NCBI GenBank assembly: GCA_035285595.1
Contig: JAYKGV010000049.1
Coordinates: 1 to 64,000 of the forward strand
Direction of reading: 5' to 3'
Length of the DNA stretch: 64,000 nucleotides
Source of the DNA: VGJW01 sp035285595
Lineage (GTDB): Bacteria > Cyanobacteriota > Sericytochromatia > S15B-MN24 > VGJW01
The notes under the pieces were generated by a model, which was not told the origin of the DNA, did no database searches, and worked only from the letters and a program-made list of their open reading frames with translations. Below, piece by piece: positions 35,519-43,553 of this stretch (positions within the stretch are counted from its first letter, which is position 1; each line of letters starts with the position of its first letter). The translations under genes were made by a program, and so were the position numbers.

Positions 35519-35557
35519 ATTACTACGTATTTAATTTATTAAAAGAAAAAATTTCAT
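35519..35557. other. AT-rich tract, candidate DNA unwinding element
   Basis: The stretch around TACGTATTTAATTTATTAAA continues into an A-run and TTTCAT. It is the most AT-rich part of the window and lies at the dnaN side of oriC. Confidence 0.5.
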
Positions 35558-35602
35558 GAACAACCCGTGCGACATGAACCCACATGTTCGTCCATCAAGG
35601 AC

Positions 35603-35611
35603 TGGTACAAT
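35603..35611 (+). promoter_or_regulatory. Extended -10 of dnaN
   Basis: TGG-TACAAT (-10 at 35606-35611). A start near 35618 gives a leader of about 27 nt to the dnaN ATG, with GGGAGAA before it. No good -35 was seen, as is common for extended -10 promoters. Confidence 0.5.
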
Positions 35612-35644
35612 GGGCATCCCTAAATGGGGTGGGAGAATCACGAG

Positions 35645-36775
35645 ATGCGCTTCACCTGTCAGAAGGATGAGCTGGCACGAGCTTTGTCTTCCGTGCAGCG
35701 TGCCATCAGTGCCCGTGGTCCCATGCCGATTCTTGCCAATGTCCTGCTGAGTTCCGAAGGCAGGCTTCTGCGCCTCGCCGGTACCGATTTGAATCTGGGC
35801 ATCGAGACGCATATGCCTGCTGAAGTGCTTGCTGAAGGCAGCATCACGGTTCCGGCGAAGAATCTCGCGGACATCGTGGGCAAGCTCCCCAATGCCGAAG
35901 TCACGCTAACGGTGGAGGATGGGCAGGCCGGTCGGCGAATCCAGGTGGCTTGCCAGCGTGCCAGGTTCACGCTACCCACCGAATCTGCCGATCAGTTCCC
36001 GTCCCTGCCGGAGCCTGCCGTGGGTCAGGAGGTCAGGTTGCCGGCCCAGGTGTTGGCACAGGGCATTCGCAAGACGGTATATGCCGCGGCCAACCGCGAT
36101 GACATGTCGGTGGTTTCTGGTTTGCATGTCACCATGGCTGACGGACTGCTCGAGATGGTGGCGACGGATGGCTACCGCCTCGCAGCTTGGCGGCACGAAG
36201 GAACAGGCTCCCAGGTCTTCTCCGCCACCCTGCCTGCCAAGGCGATGGACGAAGTCGCCCGCTTGCTCGGTCATGAAGACGGAGAAGTCTTGTTGGCCGA
36301 GGCTGCGCGGAGTGAGGATGGTCTTCTGGGCGGTACCCAGATGGTCTTTTCTGGCGCAGGTCGCAAGTTGACGACGCGCCGGATCTCTGGCCAGTACCCC
36401 AACTACAGGCAGGTGATTCCGGCCCAGTTCCGTAACGAGACCATGGTGGATCGCCAGTCTCTTCTTGATGCGGTGGCCAGAACGGGCACCATGGCGTCCG
36501 AGCGTGATGGCCGGGCGCTACGCGTTTCCTTTGCGGACGGTGCCTTGCTCCTGCAGGCTCGCAACGCTGAGAGTGGCGAGGCGGAGGAGAGGGTGGATGC
36601 CGAAGTCAAGGGCGATGCCCAGGACATCGTGTTCAATGCTCTTTTCCTCGAACAGGCGTTGAAGGCCGTCGAGGGCGAGACCGTGGTCATCCGGAGTAAC
36701 GGCCCTGTCGAGGCGACGATGTTCGTGGGGCATGACAGTCAGTTGACCGCCCTCGTGATGCCTATCCGGAGCTGA
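35645..36775 (+). CDS. dnaN: DNA polymerase III beta subunit (sliding clamp)
   Basis: 376 aa, usual clamp length. The ring-shaped dimer tethers polymerase III to DNA. It begins MRFTCQKDELARALSSVQRA, with the conserved SARGPMPILANVLL, the middle-domain VVSGLHVTMADGLLEMVATD and the C-terminal TALVMPIRS matching the LxMPxR end that forms the peptide-binding pocket. ATG 35645 is used in place of the in-frame GTG 35624 because GGGAGAATCACGAG gives a suitable ribosome site and the domain starts there. recF follows 2 bp after the stop. Confidence 0.96.
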   Translation: MRFTCQKDELARALSSVQRAISARGPMPILANVLLSSEGRLLRLAGTDLNLGIETHMPAEVLAEGSITVPAKNLADIVGKLPNAEVTLTVEDGQAGRRIQVACQRARFTLPTESADQFPSLPEPAVGQEVRLPAQVLAQGIRKTVYAAANRDDMSVVSGLHVTMADGLLEMVATDGYRLAAWRHEGTGSQVFSATLPAKAMDEVARLLGHEDGEVLLAEAARSEDGLLGGTQMVFSGAGRKLTTRRISGQYPNYRQVIPAQFRNETMVDRQSLLDAVARTGTMASERDGRALRVSFADGALLLQARNAESGEAEERVDAEVKGDAQDIVFNALFLEQALKAVEGETVVIRSNGPVEATMFVGHDSQLTALVMPIRS

Positions 36776-36777
36776 GC

Positions 36778-37911
36778 CTGTTCCTCGAACGGCTTGAACT
36801 CACCGATTGGCGCAACCACGAGCGTCTGATCGCCGAGTTCGGGTCAGGGCGTGTGATTCTTGTCGGTGACAATGCCCAAGGCAAGACCAATCTGCTCGAG
36901 TCCGTGGCTACCCTGGCGACCGCTCAGTCTCCTTTCGCCAGAAGAGACCCAGAGGTGGTGCGTTTCGGAGCGAAGGACGCCATCGTCCGGTCGGTCGTCT
37001 GCAAGGGCGCCCATCCCTTGCGTGCTGATCTGTGCTTTCGCGTCCAAGGACGAAGGGCGGCCCAGTTGGACGGTATGCCCTGCCGGCGGATGCTGGATTG
37101 GCTTGGTCACGTCACGGTCGTGCTTTTCAGCCGGACCGACCTTGATCTGATTTCAGGAGCACCTCAGGGTCGACGCCACCTTCTTGATCAGGTACTTCGG
37201 CAGGCCTCGCCTCTGTTCCATGATGAGGAAGCACGCTGGTCGCGGCTTCTGGTCCAGCGCAATGCCTTGATTCGCCGGATCCAGTCAGGAGAGGCCACCG
37301 TGGCACAGCTGGAGGCGTGGGATGCCCCATTTGCCGTGGCAGCCGTGGCCGTGGCCAGAAGACGGGCCGATTTGATCCGGCGTCTTGCGCCGCGAGCAGC
37401 CATGTGGCTGTCCCATCTTTCAGGTGGCGCAGAACAACTCGAGCTGGTCTACCGTCCGGGCTTTCCCGGTATGGATGAACGTGAATTTCCTGATGCCCGG
37501 GATCTGGTTTCCTGGGCAGAGGGAGCCCTGGCCCGGGCAAGGTCTCAGGATCTCGTGCGTGGTCATGCCACGGTCGGCCCGCATCGCGATGACTGGTCCG
37601 CGCGTCTCGGGGGTCGGGATGCGGCAGCCTTTGCCTCGACCGGCCAGCGACGGTCGATCGTGTTGGCCCTGAAGATGGCCGAGCGTGACTTGCTTGCCGA
37701 AGCCGTCGGCGAGTCCCCCATCCTGTTGCTGGACGATGTGCTGGCCGAACTTGATCCCAAGCGTCAAGAAGCCCTGTTGGAAGCCATCGGTGAGAGCGGC
37801 CAGACATTTGTCACCAGTACTCATCTGTCCGATGTGCACGGAGCGTGGCGCGTCCGTGCAGACGTCCGCTTGGTTCGTCCAGGGGCGCTCGAATCTTTGG
37901 ACGTCACCTGA
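36778..37911 (+). CDS. recF: DNA replication and repair protein RecF, probable CTG start
   Basis: 377 aa. RecF loads RecA at gaps with RecO/RecR. Walker A VGDNAQGKTNLLE, the ABC signature region STGQRRSIVLALKMAE and Walker B PILLLDDVLAELDP are all present. The conserved first strand LFLERLELTDWRNHERLI is encoded upstream of the first GTG (36853). Between the last in-frame stop (36733) and that GTG there is no ATG, GTG or TTG, only CTG codons. The CTG at 36778 has GGAG 6 nt upstream (36768-36771) and starts 2 bp after dnaN, so it is the best start. Starting at GTG 36853 would delete the family's first beta-strand. Confidence 0.9.
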   Translation: MFLERLELTDWRNHERLIAEFGSGRVILVGDNAQGKTNLLESVATLATAQSPFARRDPEVVRFGAKDAIVRSVVCKGAHPLRADLCFRVQGRRAAQLDGMPCRRMLDWLGHVTVVLFSRTDLDLISGAPQGRRHLLDQVLRQASPLFHDEEARWSRLLVQRNALIRRIQSGEATVAQLEAWDAPFAVAAVAVARRRADLIRRLAPRAAMWLSHLSGGAEQLELVYRPGFPGMDEREFPDARDLVSWAEGALARARSQDLVRGHATVGPHRDDWSARLGGRDAAAFASTGQRRSIVLALKMAERDLLAEAVGESPILLLDDVLAELDPKRQEALLEAIGESGQTFVTSTHLSDVHGAWRVRADVRLVRPGALESLDVT

Positions 37912-38015
37912 AGTAAGGAATTCTTCCGTCCGTCAGGACCATGGCCTTGGTCCACGGGATTCCCCATGGTGGAGAGGCGACGGCGGCAGCAGCCGACGAC
38001 CGGGATGGGGGGCCT

Positions 38016-38573
38016 ATGATCACGTTGTCCGGCGGGTGGGATCTCGGCTATGCCATCCACCACTACAATCGCCCCGAAGGCGGAAGGACCTTGCTGGGAG
38101 AGGCCATCTACCGCTATCAGTATCGCAAGCAATGGTATCTGGTAGATGCCTTGGCTCGGTGGGCGCAGAGTTTTCTTCAGGAAACCCCTTCCTTGCGTCA
38201 GCCTGATCTGCTCGTACCTGTCCCGTCGACGGGATTCAGCGTCGATTATGATCCCACTCATCTGCTGGTTGATTGGTTGAGCCAACTGACGGGCATTCCT
38301 CGTGCCGTAGGCATCTTGAGTCGACAAGGCTTGATCTCCGAATACGGAGATCCCGACCAGAGTCCGGTTCGTGGATCGTTGCAGGTGACGGCACCCGATG
38401 CGGTCAAGGGTCGTAAAGTCCTGCTCGTGGATGGCATCATCTGTTCGGGAACCACGCTGAATCTTGCGACCCAGGCCTTGCGGCAGGCCGGAAGCCAAGA
38501 GGTCCTTGTCCTGGTCTTCACGCGAATCGAACGGCAGTCGTCCGATGCTTTCGGGGGACGTCGCGGTCCTTAG
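38016..38573 (+). CDS. Phosphoribosyltransferase-like protein (ComF-like)
   Basis: 185 aa from ATG 38016. The PRPP-binding signature VLLVDGIICSGTTLN is near the C-terminus. The N-terminal part (GGWDLGYAIHHYN..., LGEAIYRYQYRKQW) and VPVPSTGF resemble the ComF-like type-I phosphoribosyltransferases found next to amidophosphoribosyl or competence genes. Substrate is unknown. An in-frame ATG at 37941 would add 25 Gly/Ala/Asp-rich residues without homology; the inner ATG has a G-rich ribosome-site-like stretch. Its position between recF and guaA suggests a purine-linked or ssDNA-salvage role, but this is inference. Confidence 0.7.
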   Translation: MITLSGGWDLGYAIHHYNRPEGGRTLLGEAIYRYQYRKQWYLVDALARWAQSFLQETPSLRQPDLLVPVPSTGFSVDYDPTHLLVDWLSQLTGIPRAVGILSRQGLISEYGDPDQSPVRGSLQVTAPDAVKGRKVLLVDGIICSGTTLNLATQALRQAGSQEVLVLVFTRIERQSSDAFGGRRGP

Positions 38574-38577
38574 CCCA

Positions 38578-38603
38578 CATGGGGTATCCTTCGAAACCCC
38601 ATG
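38578..38603 (+). promoter_or_regulatory. Inverted repeat enclosing the guaA start codon
   Basis: CATGGGGT (38578-38585) pairs with ACCCCATG (38596-38603), which includes the guaA ATG. TATCCT (38585-38590) in the loop could be a -10 box. It may limit initiation or be coincidental. Confidence 0.35.
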
Positions 38604-40157
38604 ACGACGGTTGCCATTCTCGACTTCGGTTCCCAGTACACACGTCTGATCGCGAGGCGTGTCCGCGAGTTGGGACTGCGTAGCGTGATCCTGCCGCATG
38701 ACGTTGCGGTGGAACGCGTCATGAGCGACGAGGTCGGTGCGATTATCCTGTCAGGTGGCCCCGACAGCGTTCATCGTCCCGGTAGCCTGCGACCTGTCCC
38801 GGGATTGCTTGAATTGGACAAGCCCATGCTGGGCATCTGTTACGGCATGCAGCTTCTAGCGCAGGCAGGGGGCGGTACCGTCGAGCCAGGTGAACGTCGA
38901 GAGTATGGGCCTGCGAGGATCCTGTGCCTCGAACGCGATGGACTGCTGGGTGGATTGGCCGATGAAGAGTCGGTCTGGATGAGTCACGGGGATCACGTGG
39001 CTCTTCTTCCCCTTGGCTGGCGGCCCCTTGCGCGTACCTCTGTCGGCCTGCTGGCGGCCGCGGCCCGGGATGACGGAAAACGGGTCGCCGTGCAGTTTCA
39101 TCCCGAGGTGACCCATTCACCTTCTGGAACGAGGATGCTGAAGAATTTTCTTTGCGACATGGCAGGTCTGGAACCCGATTGGGATCTTGGGGACCAACTT
39201 CCGGAAAGGATTGCCGCCATTCGGCGTCAGGTAGGCCATGACCCTGTGCTCGTGCTGGTCTCGGGCGGAATTGATTCGACGGTGGTCGCTGCTTTGCTGG
39301 CACGTGCCTTGCCACCCGCTCAGGTCGTGGCCGTTCACGTGGACAGTGGCTTGATGCGCAAGGACGAGAGTGCCCAGGTCATGAAGGCCCTGACCTCGGT
39401 CGGTCTGCAACGACTACATCTGGTCGAGGCCCGAGAAAGGTTTCTGGAGGCTCTGTCCGGGGTGACTGATCCCGAGGAGAAGCGTCATCGGATCGGTGAC
39501 TTGTTCATCCGATTGCAGGAAGAGGCCGTGACCGGGCTGGGCCTCGCGGACCGCAAGGTCTTCCTGGCGCAGGGTACTCTACATACGGATCTCATCGAGT
39601 CGGGCCATGGAACAGCCGGTGCCTCCGTCACCATCAAGACGCACCACAATGTCGGTTCGCCCCTGGTGGCGGCCAAGCGGGCGGCAGGTCTTCTGGTCGA
39701 GCCCAACCAGGACCTTTTCAAAGATGAAGTTCGCGATCTGGGACGTGCCCTTGGCTTGCCCGAGGAACTGGTGGATCGACATCCTTTTCCGGGTCCTGGT
39801 CTGGCCATTCGGATCCTCGGCGAGATCACCGAGGAACGATTGGAGTTGTTGCGTGAGGTGGATGCCGTATTTACGGATCAACTGCGTAAGGAAGGCCTTT
39901 ATGACAAGGTCTGGCAGGCTTTTCCGGTCTTGTTGCCGATTCGTGCCGTCGGTGTCGTGGGCGATGAACGTAGCTACGACCATGTGGTCGCGCTTCGTGC
40001 GGTCGATAGCGTGGATGGCATGACCGCGCAGGTCTATCCCTTTGCCTGGGATGTCCTTCTACGAATCGCGGGACGCCTCGTGGAAGAAGTCCGCGGTGTG
40101 GGTCGGGTGGTTTATGACCTGTCGCCCAAACCTCCGGCCACCATTGAATGGGAATAA
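38601..40157 (+). CDS. guaA: GMP synthase (glutamine-hydrolysing)
   Basis: 518 aa. Converts XMP to GMP using glutamine. The N-terminal class I amidotransferase has its nucleophile in MLGICYGMQLLAQ and the His/Glu pair in VQFHPEVTHSP. The ATP-pyrophosphatase domain has the PP-loop LVSGGIDSTVVAALLA. The C-terminal dimerisation domain ends DLSPKPPATIEWE. All catalytic residues are present, in contrast with the PurQ nearby. It overlaps guaB by 10 nt, so the two last GMP steps are coupled. Confidence 0.97.
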   Translation: MTTVAILDFGSQYTRLIARRVRELGLRSVILPHDVAVERVMSDEVGAIILSGGPDSVHRPGSLRPVPGLLELDKPMLGICYGMQLLAQAGGGTVEPGERREYGPARILCLERDGLLGGLADEESVWMSHGDHVALLPLGWRPLARTSVGLLAAAARDDGKRVAVQFHPEVTHSPSGTRMLKNFLCDMAGLEPDWDLGDQLPERIAAIRRQVGHDPVLVLVSGGIDSTVVAALLARALPPAQVVAVHVDSGLMRKDESAQVMKALTSVGLQRLHLVEARERFLEALSGVTDPEEKRHRIGDLFIRLQEEAVTGLGLADRKVFLAQGTLHTDLIESGHGTAGASVTIKTHHNVGSPLVAAKRAAGLLVEPNQDLFKDEVRDLGRALGLPEELVDRHPFPGPGLAIRILGEITEERLELLREVDAVFTDQLRKEGLYDKVWQAFPVLLPIRAVGVVGDERSYDHVVALRAVDSVDGMTAQVYPFAWDVLLRIAGRLVEEVRGVGRVVYDLSPKPPATIEWE

Positions 40158-41278
40158 TCGTCTTGAAGACCATGGATGCCACGGCGCTCGATGAAGGCCT
40201 GACTTTCGATGATGTCTTGCTCGTGCCGGGTTATGCCGATTTCCTGCCGCACGAGGTCGACCTGAGCAGTCGCCTGACTCGAGGGCTTTCGTTGGCCGTG
40301 CCCGTCCTGAGCGCAGCGATGGATACGGTGACAGAGGGGCCGATGGCGTTGGCCATGGCGGCCGTGGGTGGGATCGGGGTCATTCACCGCAACATGCCGG
40401 TGCAGCGACAGGCCGAGGAAGTGGCTTGGGTCAAGGCTTCCACTTTTGCCGAGAGCCTCACCGCAAGCCGCGATGCCTCAGGTCGTCCCCTCGTCGCGGC
40501 GGCGGTAGGGGCCGGCGACATCTGGGAGCGTGCATCTGCACTTCTGGATGCCGGCTGTGATTTGCTCGTCATCGACACGGCCCACGGCCATTCCCGCAAC
40601 GTGGTCGAGGCGCTTCGCCTATTGAGGCGCAAGGCACCGGATGCCGAGGTGCTCGTGGGCAATATCGCCACGGCTGAAGCCGCCCGCTTGCTCATTGAGG
40701 AGGGTGCATGCGGTCTCAAGGTGGGCATTGGACCGGGATCCATTTGCACCACCCGGATCGTCGCCGGCGTGGGCGTGCCCCAGATGACGGCCATCCGTGC
40801 CGTCGCAGCCGAGGCCAGGCTCCACGGGGTGCCGGTCGTGGCGGATGGCGGCATCAGACTTCCCGGGGATCTGACCAAGGCCATGGGTGCAGGGGCAGAT
40901 ACCGTGATGCTGGGCGGGTTGCTGGCCCGCGCGACCGAGAGCGCGGCTCCCACGCTCGAGCGTCAAGGTCGGCTGTGGAAGCGGTACCGGGGCATGGGCT
41001 CCTTGGGAGCCCTGCAGCAAGAGGGCAATGACCGATATGGTCGCCAAGCACCGGAAGCCGGTCCTCCGGTTCCGGAGGGTGTCGAGGGCTTGGTACCGCT
41101 CGAGGGTACGGTGGCCGAGGTGTTGCACCGCATCGTGGGTGGATTGCGCAAGGGCATGGGTTATACCGGTTTCAGAACGATTCATGACTTGCAACGAGGT
41201 GCGCGTTTCGTACGCATCACGTCCGCTGCGGTCCAGGAAGGCCATCCGCACGACATCGAGCCGCTTCCAGTCGCCTGA
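40148..41278 (+). CDS. guaB: IMP dehydrogenase lacking CBS domains
   Basis: 376 aa against about 490 for the common enzyme. It oxidises IMP to XMP. The barrel is complete: TFDDVLLVPGYADFLP, active-site loop GIGPGSICTTRIVAGVGVPQ with the catalytic Cys, VVADGGIRLPGDLTKAM, and the flap YRGMGSLGAL with NDRYGR. The C-terminal VPEGVEGLVPLEGTVAEVL distinguishes it from GMP reductase. The tandem CBS (Bateman) domains normally inserted before GRPLVAAAVG are replaced by about ten residues (FAESLTASRDA). The start overlaps guaA; ATG 40172 is an alternative. Confidence 0.93.
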   Translation: MGIIVLKTMDATALDEGLTFDDVLLVPGYADFLPHEVDLSSRLTRGLSLAVPVLSAAMDTVTEGPMALAMAAVGGIGVIHRNMPVQRQAEEVAWVKASTFAESLTASRDASGRPLVAAAVGAGDIWERASALLDAGCDLLVIDTAHGHSRNVVEALRLLRRKAPDAEVLVGNIATAEAARLLIEEGACGLKVGIGPGSICTTRIVAGVGVPQMTAIRAVAAEARLHGVPVVADGGIRLPGDLTKAMGAGADTVMLGGLLARATESAAPTLERQGRLWKRYRGMGSLGALQQEGNDRYGRQAPEAGPPVPEGVEGLVPLEGTVAEVLHRIVGGLRKGMGYTGFRTIHDLQRGARFVRITSAAVQEGHPHDIEPLPVA

Positions 41279-41293
41279 ATCCGGGCAGGGAGG

Positions 41294-41299
41294 TATGAT
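41294..41299 (+). promoter_or_regulatory. -10-like TATGAT of purQ
   Basis: TATGAT 41 nt before the purQ ATG, followed by a GGAG ribosome site at 41329-41332. No good -35 was seen. Confidence 0.4.
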
Positions 41300-41340
41300 G
41301 AAGGACCTGATGATTCTTTGATCTGCTTGGAGCCTTCTGG

Positions 41341-42225
41341 ATGACCGACAAAAGGGTTCGCGCGCTGGTCCTGACCGGCTACGGCATCAACTCCGAGCAG
41401 GAGATGGCCCACGGCTACAAGCTTGCCGGTGCTCGCGTGACAGTGGCGCATTTGTCGGATGTCCTGGAAGGCGACTTGGCGCTCGAGGATTTCCACATTC
41501 TCAACTTCCCCGGGGGATTCTCCTTTGGCGATCATCTGCCGGCGGGTCGTGCCCTGGCGGACAAGCTCAAGGTCACCAAAGGCTTCTGGTCGCGCCTGAG
41601 CCGCTTTGTCGAGGATCGTCGTTTCATCTGGGGTATCGGCAATGGCTTTCAGGTGATGGTCAAGCTAGGCCTTCTTCCCATGGTCGAAGGCAAGGTCGGC
41701 GAACCTGAGGTCACGGTCGAGGCCAATGTCTCGGGTCAGTTCGAAGAGCGCTGGGTCAAGCTGGCGGTCAATCCGGAATCTCCTTGCGTCTACACGCGTG
41801 GACTGACCGAGTTGACCTTGCCCTGTCGCACGATGGACGGTCGTGTGGTGCTCGGGGATGACGTACGTGACCGGGTCATGGCAAACGGTTTCGTCCCTCT
41901 GCAATATGTGGATGCCCACGGCGAACCCACGCAGCATCATCCCGAAAATCCGTGCGGATCCGAGGGTGCGATTGCTGGTCTATGTGACGAGACGGGTCGG
42001 ATTTTCGGTCTTATGCCTCATCCTGAGGCGCACCTGTTCTTCAACAATCATCCGAACTGGAATACCAAGAAGGTGCAGTTGTTTCAGCAGGGCGTCCGGA
42101 CCTTGCCGGTCGAAGGCGAGGGCATGTGGCTGTTTCACAATGTGGTCCGTCAGGCCTGCGAAGACTTCGGCTTGAGCATTTCGGCAGAAACCGAAGCCCG
42201 GACGTTGCAGGCCGCTTCGCGCTGA
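41341..42225 (+). CDS. purQ: FGAM synthase glutaminase-subunit homologue (PurQ-like), catalytic Cys replaced
   Basis: 294 aa. Class I amidotransferase fold of the PurQ/PurL C-terminal type: VLTGYGINSEQEMAHGYKLAGA, FPGGFSFGDHLPAG, FEERWVKLAVNPESPCVYTRG, HPENPCGSEGAIAGLCDETG and GLMPHPEAH. In active PurQ the nucleophile lies in G-[IV]-C-N-G-F-Q. Here the motif is GIGNGFQ, with codon GGC at 41638-41640 (residue 100). The His/Glu part (PHPEAH) is kept. As read, it cannot form the glutamyl thioester. It may be a structural or regulatory subunit, use ammonia, or contain an assembly error. Normal PurL and other pur genes are not in the window. Confidence 0.85.
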   Translation: MTDKRVRALVLTGYGINSEQEMAHGYKLAGARVTVAHLSDVLEGDLALEDFHILNFPGGFSFGDHLPAGRALADKLKVTKGFWSRLSRFVEDRRFIWGIGNGFQVMVKLGLLPMVEGKVGEPEVTVEANVSGQFEERWVKLAVNPESPCVYTRGLTELTLPCRTMDGRVVLGDDVRDRVMANGFVPLQYVDAHGEPTQHHPENPCGSEGAIAGLCDETGRIFGLMPHPEAHLFFNNHPNWNTKKVQLFQQGVRTLPVEGEGMWLFHNVVRQACEDFGLSISAETEARTLQAASR

Positions 42226-42302
42226 TTTTTCCAAAGCTTAGGCTGGTCTTGGTCAAGCAGCCCTGACCTTCTCCGGACAATCTCTCCGAGGGGGAGGGAA
42301 GC

Positions 42303-43505
42303 ATGTCGGGAGTCGTGTCTCGAAAGGCCAAGGTGGGCGTCCTGCCGACGCGCACCCAGGAAGCCGTCGAGCGCCTGGCCAGTGATAAGGACCAGCCGCT
42401 GCTGGGTACGCTTGGCGACACCGCCGTGGGCCTTGCAGATACGGCTCGAGCCCTTCGTGATCTGCAGCGCGAGGCAAAAGTCCGTGCAGGTGGCTCGGTC
42501 GTCCTGACTCAGGAGCCCAGGGGGGCTTCTCAATCCGGCCAGCGTGATGTCCTGGGAAATGTTTCCCGTACCACCGACGTGGCCAGTTCACTGGCCCAGC
42601 TTGCTCGTTCGCACGAGTCAGCCATTCGCGACTTCAATGACCTGCAGCGGGTGATGCTCGATCCTTACGCCACCACCTCGATGAGGGTGCTGGCATCGGC
42701 AAAGGCGACCCAGAGCGCCGCGAATTTCGTCAACCAGCAGTCCAGGTTGTTGGGTTCTCTCTCGGCCGCCGACAGAGCTTACTTGGCTGCCAGCCCGGTC
42801 TATGGCAAGTTGACCCAGCCGGCCCGTCCCTTGCTTCAACTGCTGGGTCGGACCAACGACACCTTGGCACCGTTGACGCGAACGGTGGCCTTCGCTGGGT
42901 CCGTGGCGGGAGTGGGCCTTGGGGTGGTGACCCTCCCGGGTCTTGTCAAGGGCACGGTGGCGGCGGGTGGGAAAATGATGGAGGTATTGAACAATCCTGC
43001 GTCTTCCCGGATGGACAAGGCTGATGCGGTGGCCGAAACCACGCGTGGTGCAGCCGGCGTCATCATGGCGGGCAACGCCATCAAGTCGGGCCTCGAGACC
43101 ATCCATGACGCAATGTATGGAACGGCCGCTGCAGGTGGCACGGTCGTGCGCAAAGGTTTCGTGGGCCACCTGGCCGGTGGTCTTGGGCGGGTGATGAAGT
43201 TCCTGCTGCCCGTGGCGGACGTGGGCATGTTCGTGGCCGATAGCGTACGGATGGCCAAGATGATGAAAGATCCTGCAGCGACCTCGGGGGACAAGGTCCG
43301 GCAAGGCTTTCTCCTTGCTCTTGGCGGCCTCAAGTTGACTTTGTATCTGCTACCCCAGAGCCTTTTCCTGCGTGGGGCTTATATTGCCGCAAGCGCGGGG
43401 CAGGTAGGTCTGACAGCGTGGTCCTTTGCCCGGGCCTCGTGGCCCAAGGTCAAGGAGGCGGTGGCGGGACTCTTCGGGAATCCGGCCAACCGCCAGCTGG
43501 CCTGA
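42303..43505 (+). CDS. Hypothetical protein with hydrophobic C-terminal half, 400 aa
   Basis: Not recognised. The ATG has a strong ribosome site (GGGAGGGAAGC). The N-terminal 190 residues are soluble, with helices rich in Ala, Leu and Gln (SSLAQLARSHESAIRDFNDL). From about residue 195 there are hydrophobic helices (FAGSVAGVGLGVVTLPGLV, GRVMKFLLPVADVGMFVADS, FLLALGGLKLTLYLLPQSL, AYIAASAGQVGLTAW) separated by short loops, suggesting an inner-membrane or pore-like protein without signal peptide. No catalytic motif is seen. It is likely monocistronic between purQ and the aldo/keto reductase. Confidence 0.7.
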   Translation: MSGVVSRKAKVGVLPTRTQEAVERLASDKDQPLLGTLGDTAVGLADTARALRDLQREAKVRAGGSVVLTQEPRGASQSGQRDVLGNVSRTTDVASSLAQLARSHESAIRDFNDLQRVMLDPYATTSMRVLASAKATQSAANFVNQQSRLLGSLSAADRAYLAASPVYGKLTQPARPLLQLLGRTNDTLAPLTRTVAFAGSVAGVGLGVVTLPGLVKGTVAAGGKMMEVLNNPASSRMDKADAVAETTRGAAGVIMAGNAIKSGLETIHDAMYGTAAAGGTVVRKGFVGHLAGGLGRVMKFLLPVADVGMFVADSVRMAKMMKDPAATSGDKVRQGFLLALGGLKLTLYLLPQSLFLRGAYIAASAGQVGLTAWSFARASWPKVKEAVAGLFGNPANRQLA

Positions 43506-43553
43506 CTCACACGGGTAAGCCCGCGTAGGCCGGTTCGGTAGAATGATCCAACG

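Larger units (their letters stand above)
34808..35644 (+). other. oriC: Chromosomal replication origin (oriC), dnaA-dnaN spacer
   Basis: An 837-bp gene-free region of clearly lower GC. DnaA-box-like 9-mers (consensus TGTGGATAA or its complement) are TGTGAATAA (34856-34864), TGTGGATAG (34977-34985) and GGTGGATAA (35096-35104), each 8/9, plus GGTTGATAA (35279-35287), 7/9. It also holds inverted repeats at 34988-35011 and 35031-35060, and an AT-rich tract at about 35519-35557 that could be the unwinding element. Position between dnaA and dnaN and the change in strand composition support the call. Confidence 0.85.

Noticed and set aside
38015..38020. TATGAT near the phosphoribosyltransferase start as a leaderless promoter
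   Set aside because: It contains the chosen ATG itself and leaves only 4 nt to the next possible start, unlike the other sites.
40148..41278. GMP reductase as identity for the CBS-less barrel
   Set aside because: The flap YRGMGSLGAL with NDRYGR and the VPEGVEG segment are IMP dehydrogenase features, and it overlaps guaA.
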